Positions 24,657-38,007 of a stretch of 64,000 nt of DNA are shown here, one piece after another. Position numbers and translations under genes: made by a program. The notes under the pieces were generated by a model. The model ran no database searches. It had not been told where the DNA came from and saw only the letters and a list, made by a program, of their open reading frames with translations. Source of the stretch: Rubrivivax sp. (GTDB taxonomy: Bacteria; Pseudomonadota; Gammaproteobacteria; Burkholderiales; Burkholderiaceae_C); contig JADJYX010000001.1 of the NCBI GenBank assembly GCA_016719535.1, positions 496,001 through 560,000 of the forward strand. The letters run 5' to 3'. Numbering within the stretch: the stretch's first letter is position 1; every line of letters begins with the position of its first letter.

Positions 24657-26048
24657 TCAGGGCCCCGGCCGCGGTGATGGGGGTGTCGATGCGGGCGCCG
24701 GCGGGTCCGCCGCCGGCAGCGGCAGCAGCGCCGCCAGTTCGGCATACATCGGCCGCGACAGCAGCCGCGACACACCGCTGGCCACCAGCGCGCAGGCCAT
24801 CAGGCTGAGCACCATCGTGTGGCCCGACACCATCTCCATGACGATGATGAAGGCGGTGATCGGCCCCTGCGTGGTGGCGGCCAGGAAGCCGACCATGCCC
24901 AGCGCGATGAGCGGGATCGTCGCCTCGCGCGAGAGGCCGGCGAGGGTGGCCACGTCGTGGCCGATGCCGGCGCCGATGGTCAGCGACGGCGCAAAGACGC
25001 CGGCCGGCACGCCCGACCAGGCCGAGAGCCAGGTGGCGCAGAATTTCAGCAGCGTGAAGAGCGCCGGCAACTCGTCCTGCCCTTCCAGCAGGCCGCGCGT
25101 GGCGGCGTAGCCGGCGCCGGCGGTGTGGCCCCCGCTGGCGATGCCGATCACCGCCACCGCCAGCCCGCAGCCGGCGGCGAAGCGCAAGGGGTGCGCGCGC
25201 CGCCAGCGGCTGAAGCGGTCGGGCAGACCCTGTGCCGAGACGATCATCAGGCGCGAGAACAGCCCGCCCGCCGCCCCGGCGATCAGCGCCACCGCCAGCC
25301 CCGGCACCAGCAACGACCACGACAGCTCCTGCACGCGCAGGCGGCCGAAATAGGTGAGGTTGCCGAAGACCGACACCGCCACCAGGCCGGCCAGCACGAT
25401 GGCGGCGATGACCAGCGAGCTGTGCGTGATGCCGCGCCGGCGCGACAGCTGCTCGAGCGCGAAGACGATGCCGCCCAGCGGCGTATTGAAGGCGGCGGCG
25501 ATGCCGGCAGCCGCACCGGCCACCATCAGGTCGTGGGCATCGATCTCGGTGCGTGCCGAGAGAAAGCGCCGCGCCTGCAGCATGACGCCGGCGCCGACCT
25601 GCACCGTCGGCCCTTCGCGGCCGATCGACAGGCCGGCCAGCATGCCGCCCGAGACCAGCACCACCTTGTGCAGCGACAGCTTCAGCGACACCAGCCATGA
25701 CAGCTGCGGCGCCGGCGGGTCGTCGTCGAGCGCACGCACCACCTGCGGGATGCCCGAGCCCATCGCACCGGGCGCGAAGCGACGCGTCCAGGCCAGCAGC
25801 GCCACCGTGCCCAGCGGCGTGACCACCAGCGCCACCCAGGGCCCGGCGACGCCGTCGGACGTGAGCCCGGCGAAGGCGTGGCTGGCGCCTTCGGCCAGCA
25901 GCGTGAAGCCGACCACCACCAGCCCGGTGGCGGCGGCCCAGGCCAGCACGACCGCGCGGTCGAGCCAGGGGTGGGGCGTCAGCAGCGCGGCCGAGACCTG
26001 CTCGCGCAGGCCGGGATCGGCCGGCGGTGTCGCGGGCGGCGGGTGCAT
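24657..26048 (-). CDS. clcA: CLC-family chloride channel/antiporter
   Basis: 463 residues from ATG 26048 (MHPPPATPPADPG). The CLC anion motifs are present: GSGIPQV, the gating Glu in GREGPTVQVG, and GVPAGVFAPSL. The inner 'proton glutamate' of the E. coli exchanger lies in the motif FxxEE; here the segment reads FALEQL, so Gln replaces it. By homology this protein may conduct chloride without strict proton exchange. It closes the operon otsA-otsB-marR-clcA, which fits ion balance under osmotic stress. Confidence 0.9.
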   Translation of the reverse strand: MHPPPATPPADPGLREQVSAALLTPHPWLDRAVVLAWAAATGLVVVGFTLLAEGASHAFAGLTSDGVAGPWVALVVTPLGTVALLAWTRRFAPGAMGSGIPQVVRALDDDPPAPQLSWLVSLKLSLHKVVLVSGGMLAGLSIGREGPTVQVGAGVMLQARRFLSARTEIDAHDLMVAGAAAGIAAAFNTPLGGIVFALEQLSRRRGITHSSLVIAAIVLAGLVAVSVFGNLTYFGRLRVQELSWSLLVPGLAVALIAGAAGGLFSRLMIVSAQGLPDRFSRWRRAHPLRFAAGCGLAVAVIGIASGGHTAGAGYAATRGLLEGQDELPALFTLLKFCATWLSAWSGVPAGVFAPSLTIGAGIGHDVATLAGLSREATIPLIALGMVGFLAATTQGPITAFIIVMEMVSGHTMVLSLMACALVASGVSRLLSRPMYAELAALLPLPAADPPAPASTPPSPRPGP

Positions 26049-26061
26049 GTCGCCGCCGCCG

Positions 26062-26604
26062 CTACATCTGCGCCAGCGGAATGCCGGCACCGCGCGCGTC
26101 GGCCTGCAGCAGCTCGAGCAGCACGGTCAGATCGGTTTCCAGGCGCTGCAGCACCGCGGGGTCGAGCTGCGCCAGCGCCGCCGGCAGCACGCCGGTGAAA
26201 GGCCCCGGGGCCTTGCGCAGCACGCGTGCGGCGTCGGGTTCCAGGTGCAGCTGCACGGCGCGGCGGTCGGCGCCCTTGCGCTCGGTGCGCAGCAGGCCGG
26301 CGGCGACCAGCGTGCGCACCAGGTTGCTGGCCGTGGTCTGGTGGATGTCCATGCGCCGCGCCAGTTCGGTGACGCCGATGCCGGGCGTGGCGCGCACCAC
26401 GCTCAGCGCCCACACCTGCGCGCCGCCGACGCCGGCCTTCTTCTCGACCTGCTGGAAATGCGTCTTCACGGCGTTGAAGACGAGGCGGAACTGGCGCAGC
26501 ACGCGCGCCGGTGCCTCGGCGGCATCCTGGGCGGCGTCAGGCAAGGGCGCTGCGGCGCGGGTGGGGGTGCGGGTGCGGGTGCGGGTGCGGGAGGGGGCGG
26601 GCAT
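26062..26604 (-). CDS. MarR-family transcriptional regulator
   Basis: 180 residues starting MPAPSRTRTRTRTPTRA. The N-terminal Arg-Thr run is encoded by a hexanucleotide repeat. The MarR winged helix covers about residues 60-135 (GIGVTELARRMDIHQTTASN, then LVRTLVAAGLLRTERKGADR, the wing). Long helices at both ends make the dimer. It lies nine bases after otsB and 13 before clcA in one operon and probably controls it; ligand and operator are unknown. Confidence 0.88.
   Translation of the reverse strand: MPAPSRTRTRTRTPTRAAAPLPDAAQDAAEAPARVLRQFRLVFNAVKTHFQQVEKKAGVGGAQVWALSVVRATPGIGVTELARRMDIHQTTASNLVRTLVAAGLLRTERKGADRRAVQLHLEPDAARVLRKAPGPFTGVLPAALAQLDPAVLQRLETDLTVLLELLQADARGAGIPLAQM
26565..26588. 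repeat. Hexanucleotide tandem repeat inside the marR 5' end
   Basis: Four uninterrupted GGGTGC units (plus strand) code on the other strand for alternating Arg-Thr in the first residues of the MarR protein. Gain or loss of a unit keeps the frame and changes only the length of this basic tail. Confidence 0.85.
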
Positions 26605-26613
26605 GAGGATCGA

Positions 26614-27426
26614 TCATAGGTGGCGCGCGCCGCCCGCGGCATCGAGCCGCGCACGCAGGCGGTCGAGCAGCAGCGCCATTTCGGCCGGGCTGTCGAGGTA
26701 GAAGCGGGCGCGCGATGCGGCGTCGCGGCCCACGCGCAGCGTCAGCCAGTGCGGCGGCGCGCGCGCGAAGACCGGCTCGTCGTTGACGTCGTCGCCGGCG
26801 AAGAAGGCGCTGCCGGCGCCGCTGCGCGCCACCAGCGTCAGCAGCGCATCGGCCTTGTCGGGGCAGCCGGCCGGCGCCAGGTTGATCACGCGCTTGCCGC
26901 CGAAGACGTGGATGCCGCTCGGCCGTTCGGCGAGCGCGTCGCGGATGGCATCGAGCGCCGGGCCCTGCGCCGGTGCCAGCCGGTGGTGCAGCGCCAGCGA
27001 CAGCCCCTTGTCCTCGACCGTGACACCGGCGGCGGCCAGCAGCGCCTGGTGGCGCGCCAGGTGCGCGCGCAGCGGGTCCAGCGTGGCACGCCAGGCGGCG
27101 CTGGCGGCGGGGTCGTCGGCGTCCTCGGCGCCGTGGTTGCCCACCAGGTGGGTCGGCATGAAGCCCAGGCGCTGGCGCAGGTCGGCCAGCGAGCGGCCGC
27201 TGACCACCGCCACCGGCAGCCGTTCGGCGAGCGCGGCCAGCCGTGCCGCCACCGCCTGCGACAGCCGCGCATCCGCCGGCCGCGCGACGATGGGTGCCAG
27301 CGTGCCGTCGAAATCGAAGGCCAGCAGCGGCTGCCGCGCCAGCAGTTCGGCCAGCGCCGCCTCGCCCTCGGGGCCGAAGATAGGGGGCCGGCGCGCCGTC
27401 TCCGCGCCCAGGTCACGCATCGGCAT
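26614..27426 (-). CDS. otsB: Trehalose-6-phosphate phosphatase
   Basis: 270 residues from ATG 27426, which overlaps the otsA stop by one base. It is a HAD phosphatase: DxD motif LLAFDFDGTLAP (nucleophile and acid Asp), then VVSGRSLADLRQRLG, and the distal FFAGDDVNDEPVF. The OtsB cap segment shows LVGNHGAE and EDKGLSLALHHR. It removes phosphate from trehalose-6-phosphate to give trehalose in the cytoplasm, completing the OtsA reaction. Confidence 0.94.
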   Translation of the reverse strand: MPMRDLGAETARRPPIFGPEGEAALAELLARQPLLAFDFDGTLAPIVARPADARLSQAVAARLAALAERLPVAVVSGRSLADLRQRLGFMPTHLVGNHGAEDADDPAASAAWRATLDPLRAHLARHQALLAAAGVTVEDKGLSLALHHRLAPAQGPALDAIRDALAERPSGIHVFGGKRVINLAPAGCPDKADALLTLVARSGAGSAFFAGDDVNDEPVFARAPPHWLTLRVGRDAASRARFYLDSPAEMALLLDRLRARLDAAGGARHL

Positions 27427-29816
27427 CACGCATCCTGCGGCTGGCCAGGCGCCTGGTAGCGGCGCACGCGCGCCTCGATGCGCGCGCGCAGCCGCCAGCG
27501 GCCGGCGTCGGCCAGCATGCGGCCGGCCCAGCGGTAGACGTTGAATTCGCGCACCGTGCTGCGCAGGCTGGCCATGCGCTCGCGCTGCTCGGCAGCGGGC
27601 ATGGTGGCGGCGCGGTAGAGCGCGTCGGCGGTTTCCTCGACGTGGTACGGGTTGACGATCAGCGCCTCGGGCATCTCGCGCGCGGCACCGGCGAAGCGGC
27701 TGAGCACCAGCACGCCCTGTTCGTCGTCGCGCGCGGCGACGAATTCCTTGCACACCAGGTTCATGCCGTCGTGCAGGCTGGTGACGACGCAGAGGTCGGC
27801 AGCGCGGAACAGCTCGTTGACGGCGTCGGGCTCGTGGTGGCGCGCCAGCAGGTGCACCGGCTGGCACGCCGGCGTGCCGAAGCGCTGGTTGATGCGGCCG
27901 GCGGTCTGCTCCACGCGCTGCTGGAAGCTCCTGTATTCGTCGAGCGCGGCGCGCGTGGGCGCGGCCACCTGCACGAAGACGAAGCGGCCGACCAGCTCGG
28001 GGTGCTTCTCCAGCAGCCGCTCGACCGCATTCAGGCGTTCGAGGATGCCCTTGGTGTAGTCGAAGCGATCGACGCCGACGGCGATGCAGGCCGCGGGCGG
28101 CAGGCCCAGCCGCTCGACCACGCGGCGCCGGCAGTCGGCCACCGGCGCCCACGCGGTGTCGGCCTGGCCATCGGGCCAGGCGATGGAGATCGGATAACTC
28201 TCGACCAGCGTCTCCTTGCCGCCGTAGGCGATGGTGGAATGTTCGTGCTCGATGCGCGCCTCGAGGTAGCGGTCCACCGTCTCGACAAAATTCTTGCAGT
28301 GGTAGCGCGTGTGGAAGCCCAGGATGGTGCTGCCCAGCATGCCCTGCAGGATCTCGCGCCGCCAGGGGCAGATGCCGAAGCTCTCGGGGTTGGGCCAGGG
28401 GATGTGCCAGAAGGTGAGGATGGTGGCCTGCGGCAGCTGCGCGCGCACCATCGCCGGCAGCAGCGCGAAGTGGTAGTCCTGTACCAGCACCACCGGATCC
28501 TCGCTGCGTGCCTCGGCCACCACGGCATCGGCAAAGCGCTGGTTGACGGCGCGGTAGGCCTCCCAGTCGCTCTCGCGGAAGACCGGTCGCACATGCGCCA
28601 CGTGGCACAGCGGCCACAGGCCCTCGTTGGCGAATCCGTAGTAGTAGCCCTGCTCCTCCTCGGGCGTCAGCCAGATGCGGCGCAGCCAGTAGTCCTCGTG
28701 CCCCGGCGGCACCGCCACGCGGTCGCCGCGGTCGACGACGTCGCGGTCGGCGCTGCCGCTGCCGTGCGCGATCCAGGTGCCCGAGCAGGCGCGCATCACC
28801 GGTTCGACCGCCGTCACCAGGCCGCTGGCCGGGCGCTTGACGACGACGCCCCCTTCGGCGCGCTCGTGGATGTAGGGCTCGCGGTTGCTGACCACGATCA
28901 CCTGGTCGCCGCTGAGCTGGGTGCGCAGCAGCGCGCGCAGCCGCTCGGCCGTCCATTCGGCTTCCGGGCCCTGCGCGCGGCGGTATTCGTCCTCGAGGTC
29001 ACGCAGCCGGCCGCGCAGCTCGTTGGCCAGCGGCGCCAGTTCGGGCACCGGGGCAAAGGGCGCCAGCAGGCCCTCGCCGCGCATCAGCGCGCGCGCGCCC
29101 TGGATCCAGCCGCGCCAGCTGAACTGCGCCACCACCATGGTGATGAGCGCGATCACGAGGCCCAGCGCGGCGATGAGGCCGATCAGGTAGCGCCGCGTAT
29201 CCTGGCTGCGGCGGTCGATGAAGCTCAGGTCGTGCAGCAGCACGAGCCGCCCGACCAGTTCGGGCGTGGTCGCCGCGGCCGGTGCCGAGGCGGCCACCGC
29301 CGCCAGCGCGATGGTCTCGATGGCGTTCGACACCTCGCCCGGCGCCCAGTCGTCGTCGGGCTCGCGGTCGACGGTGGGCCGCACCGGCGGCACCGGCATG
29401 GCGCCCACCACGTCGTGCACGCCGACATGCACGCTGCCGCCGGCGAGCGCCAGCTGCTGGTCGCCCTGCAGGGCGACGTCGAGGGCGCGCCGGCAGGTCA
29501 GCTCGTGCGGGAAGCGCTCGGTGCGCTGCAGCAGGTCACCGGCCGGGCTGCACAGGCCGATCGCGAACAGGCGCTCGTCCTGCGCCGCACGCTCGAACAG
29601 CGGCTGCAGCCGCGCCGGGCGACGCGCCACCAGCGCCTCGGCCACCGAATCCGACAGCGCATTGGCCACCAGCAGGCCGCGGCTGTTGAGGTCGCGGCTG
29701 AACCAGCGCAGCGTCACCTGGTCGAGCAGCGGCACGGCCAGCGTGGCGGCCAGCACCAGCGTGGCCATCAGCGGCAGCAGGAAGCGCAACTGCAGGCGCA
29801 GCGAACTCAGGGCCAT
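27426..29816 (-). CDS. otsA: Membrane-anchored trehalose-6-phosphate synthase with N-terminal sensor-like region
   Basis: 796 residues, against about 470 for a normal OtsA. Residues 11-31 and about 211-232 are TM helices (LPLMATLVLAATLAVPLL; LIGLIAALGLVIALITMVVA). They enclose an extracytoplasmic region of about 180 residues (LFAIGLCSPAGDLLQRTE resembles a Cache-type sensor strand). A HAMP-like linker follows TM2. The GT20 domain starts near residue 306 (QVIVVSNREPYIHE) and is complete: LVQDYHFALLPAMVR, FWHIPWPNPESFG, VGVDRFDYTKGILERLN, TSLHDGMNLVCKEFVA. It makes trehalose-6-phosphate from UDP-glucose and glucose-6-phosphate. A role as an envelope-sensing synthase is inference. Confidence 0.9.
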   Translation of the reverse strand: MALSSLRLQLRFLLPLMATLVLAATLAVPLLDQVTLRWFSRDLNSRGLLVANALSDSVAEALVARRPARLQPLFERAAQDERLFAIGLCSPAGDLLQRTERFPHELTCRRALDVALQGDQQLALAGGSVHVGVHDVVGAMPVPPVRPTVDREPDDDWAPGEVSNAIETIALAAVAASAPAAATTPELVGRLVLLHDLSFIDRRSQDTRRYLIGLIAALGLVIALITMVVAQFSWRGWIQGARALMRGEGLLAPFAPVPELAPLANELRGRLRDLEDEYRRAQGPEAEWTAERLRALLRTQLSGDQVIVVSNREPYIHERAEGGVVVKRPASGLVTAVEPVMRACSGTWIAHGSGSADRDVVDRGDRVAVPPGHEDYWLRRIWLTPEEEQGYYYGFANEGLWPLCHVAHVRPVFRESDWEAYRAVNQRFADAVVAEARSEDPVVLVQDYHFALLPAMVRAQLPQATILTFWHIPWPNPESFGICPWRREILQGMLGSTILGFHTRYHCKNFVETVDRYLEARIEHEHSTIAYGGKETLVESYPISIAWPDGQADTAWAPVADCRRRVVERLGLPPAACIAVGVDRFDYTKGILERLNAVERLLEKHPELVGRFVFVQVAAPTRAALDEYRSFQQRVEQTAGRINQRFGTPACQPVHLLARHHEPDAVNELFRAADLCVVTSLHDGMNLVCKEFVAARDDEQGVLVLSRFAGAAREMPEALIVNPYHVEETADALYRAATMPAAEQRERMASLRSTVREFNVYRWAGRMLADAGRWRLRARIEARVRRYQAPGQPQDA

Positions 29817-29835
29817 TGCCGGCTGGGGACATCAT

Positions 29836-29861
29836 GATGCATGCAGACAAATGTATATCAT
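29836..29861 (+). promoter_or_regulatory. Copy 2 of the shared motif, in the otsA/glgB divergent promoter region
   Basis: GATGCATGCAGACAAAT (29836-29852), followed by GTATATCAT, whose TATCAT is -10-like on the plus strand. It starts 20 bases upstream of the otsA start and 170 upstream of glgB, in the only intergenic gap of the island. The same motif stands just beyond clcA at 24554. The A/T-rich core is unusual in this G+C-rich DNA. Confidence 0.5.
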
Positions 29862-30006
29862 GAGCTTCCCTCGGCTTTCGGAGGCCCCTTGACGGAACGG
29901 CTCTTGTCGGCGTCCGGTGCGGTGCATGGGCACGACGCGGCGCGTGCCGGTGTTGCACCTGGGCGGCCACCCCACCCGCCGCGTGACTGCGGCATGGACT
30001 GAAGAC

Positions 30007-31910
30007 ATGACGGGCAGACACGCCAATCACACCGCCGGCCTGGGCGAGCAGGACATCCATCTGTTCCGGGAAGGCACGCACGCGCGGCTCTACCGCCGGC
30101 TCGGCTGCCGGTGGGCCGGGGATTCGGCGCGCTTCACCGTGTGGGCACCGAATGCCCGGGCGGTGGACGTGGTCGGCGACTTCAACGACTGGCGCACCGG
30201 CGTGCACGTGGCCCGGCCGCGTGCCGATGGCAGCGGGCTGTGGGAGGCCGAGGTGCCCGGCGTCGCGCACGGCCATCGCTACAAGTACGCCATCCGCACC
30301 CAGGGTGGCGCGCGGATCGAGAAGGCCGACCCCTTCGCGCGCCGGGCCGAACTGCCGCCGGCCACCGCCTCGGTGGCCTGGCGGGACCAGGGGCATGTCT
30401 GGCGTGACCGGGCGTGGATGGACGCGCGCGAGGCCCGCAACGGGCTGGCTGCGCCGATGTCGGTGTACGAGCTGCACCTGGGGTCCTGGCGCCGCGGCGA
30501 GGGCGGAGCCCTGCTCGACTACCGCAGCGCCGCGCTGCTGCTGGCCGACTATGTCAGCCGCATGGGCTTCACGCATGTCGAACTGATGCCGGTCACCGAG
30601 CACCCGTTCTACGGGTCCTGGGGCTACCAGACCACCGGCTATTTCGCGCCCACCGCGCGCTACGGAACGCCCGAGGACTTCAAGTTTCTGGTCGACACGC
30701 TGCACCAGTCGAACATCGGCGTCATCCTGGACTGGGTGCCGTCGCATTTCCCGTCCGATGCCCACGGGCTGGCGCAGTTCGACGGCACGCACCTGTTCGA
30801 ACACGTCGACCCGCGCCAGGGCTTCCACCCCGAGTGGCATTCGTCGATCTTCAACTACGGCCGCAACGAGGTGCGTGCCTTCCTGCTGTCCAGCGGCATG
30901 TTCTGGCTGGACGAGTTCCACATCGACGCGCTGCGGGTCGATGCCGTGGCGTCGATGCTGTATCTGGACTATGCGCGGCAAGCGGGCGACTGGATCCCCA
31001 ATGCCCATGGCGGGCGCGAGAACCTGGAGGCGATTTCCTTCCTGCGCCTGCTCAACGAGTCGGCCTACCGCGACCACCCGGGCGTGCAGGTCATCGCCGA
31101 GGAGTCCACCGCCTGGCCGATGGTGTCGCGGCCGACCTACCTCGGCGGCCTGGGCTTCGGCATGAAGTGGAACATGGGCTGGATGCACGACATGCTGAAG
31201 TACATGCAGGAGGACCCGGTGCACCGGCGCTGGCACCACCACGAGCTGACCTTCTCGCTGGCCTATGCCTTCAGCGAGAACTTCATGCTGCCGCTGTCGC
31301 ACGACGAGGTGGTGCACGGCAAGGGCTCGCTGCTCGACAAGATGCCCGGCGACCACTGGCGGCAGTTTGCCAACCTGCGCCTGCTGTTCGGCCACATGTG
31401 GGCGCACCCGGGCAAGAAGCTGCTGTTCATGGGCGGCGAATTCGGCCAGCGCCGGGAATGGAACCACGACGAGGCGCTCGACTGGTGGTCCCTGCTCGAC
31501 GGCAGGCATGCCGGCCTGCAGCGCTGGGTGGAGGACCTCAACCGCTTCTACCGCAGCGAGCCCGCGCTGTACGAGCTGGACTTCGACGACGCCGGTTTCG
31601 AGTGGATCGATGCGCAGGACGCCGAAGCCAGCGTGCTGAGCTACCTGCGCAAAGCCAGGGACGGCTCGATGGTGCTGGTGGTGGTCAATTTCACGCCCGT
31701 GCCGCGCGAGCACTACCTGGTCGGCGTTCCCCATGGCGGCTACTGGGCCGAGCGGCTGAACAGCGACGCCACGCTGTACGGCGGCAGCGGCGTCGGCAAC
31801 CGTGGCGGCGTGCACAGCGTGCCGGTGTCTGCGCACGGGCGCTATCACGCGCTGAACCTGACCTTGCCGCCGCTGGGCGTGCTGGTCTTCAAGCCGGAGG
31901 GCCCTGCAGC

Positions 31911-31914
<4 letters not shown>
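30007..31914 (+). CDS. glgB: 1,4-alpha-glucan branching enzyme
   Basis: 635 residues from ATG 30007 (MTGRHANHTAGLGEQDIHLF); in-frame upstream starts to 29917 exist but look non-coding. The CBM48 domain (FTVWAPNARAVDVVGDFNDW) precedes the GH13 barrel: VELMPVTEHPFYGSWGYQ, nucleophile Asp in LRVDAVASMLY, Glu in IAEESTAW, and LPLSHDEVVHGKGSL. It introduces alpha-1,6 branches into alpha-1,4-glucan. It heads the rightward operon, divergent from otsA; its stop overlaps glgE as ATGA. Confidence 0.94.
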
Positions 31915-33953
<2,039 letters not shown>

Positions 33954-33957
33954 AGAG

Positions 33958-37299
<3,342 letters not shown>

Positions 37300-37323
37300 C
37301 CTCACCCGATTCGAGGAGACACC

Positions 37324-38007
37324 ATGCAGAACATCGACGTCATGCTGGAACCGGTGCGTGCGCTGTTGCAGCAGGTGGGTGCCTTCATGCCGCGTCTGGC
37401 ACTGGCGATGGGGGTGCTGCTGCTGGGCTGGCTGGTGGCCAAGGCCTTCCGCTTCAGCGTCGTGAAGGCGCTGCGCGCGCTGAATTTCCACGTCCTGACC
37501 GAGCGCGCCGGCATCGACGGCTTCCTGCAGCAGGGCGGCACCGAGAAGGACACCACCGATCTGTTCGGCTGGATCGCCTACGCGCTGGTCATCCTGGCCT
37601 CGCTGATCATCGCCTTCAACAGCCTCGGGCTGACGCAGGTGACCGACCTGCTGGGCCGGGTGCTGCTGTTCGTGCCGCGCCTGCTGGTGGCGCTGCTGGT
37701 GGTGGTCTTCGGCAGCTACTTCGCCCGCTTTGCCGGCCAGGCCGTCAGCAGCTACTGCCGCGCCGCCAAGATCAGCGACGGCGACCTGCTCGGCCGTGTC
37801 ATGCAGTATGGGGTCATGGTCTTCGTCGTGCTGCTGGCGGTGGACCACCTGGACATCGGCGGCGGCCTCATCCAGCAGACCTTCCTGATCCTGCTCGGCG
37901 GCATCGTCATCGCGCTGGCGCTGGCCTTCGGCATCGGCGGGCGCGACCGCGCGGCGGCGCTGATCGAACGCTGGTTCCCGCGTGACCGCGGCGACCGGCT
38001 GCCCTGA
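37324..38007 (+). CDS. Mechanosensitive-channel-like TM-helix protein without the MscS beta domain
   Basis: 227 residues with GAGGAGA before ATG 37324. About five TM helices: two related amphipathic units (FMPRLALAMGVLLLGWLVAK and VPRLLVALLVVVFGSYFARF) match the TM_helix repeat of MscS-like proteins. Further helices run near 85-105, 160-178 and 185-205, and a short basic tail ends the chain. The MscS pore helix and beta domain are missing. It is translationally coupled to glgX (TGATG) inside the glucan operon, suggesting a link to turgor or solute release. That role is inference. Confidence 0.75.
   Translation: MQNIDVMLEPVRALLQQVGAFMPRLALAMGVLLLGWLVAKAFRFSVVKALRALNFHVLTERAGIDGFLQQGGTEKDTTDLFGWIAYALVILASLIIAFNSLGLTQVTDLLGRVLLFVPRLLVALLVVVFGSYFARFAGQAVSSYCRAAKISDGDLLGRVMQYGVMVFVVLLAVDHLDIGGGLIQQTFLILLGGIVIALALAFGIGGRDRAAALIERWFPRDRGDRLP

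Noticed and set aside
29536..31848. Long minus-strand open frame opposite glgB
   Set aside because: Mirror of a conserved GH13 gene; composition typical of antisense frames.
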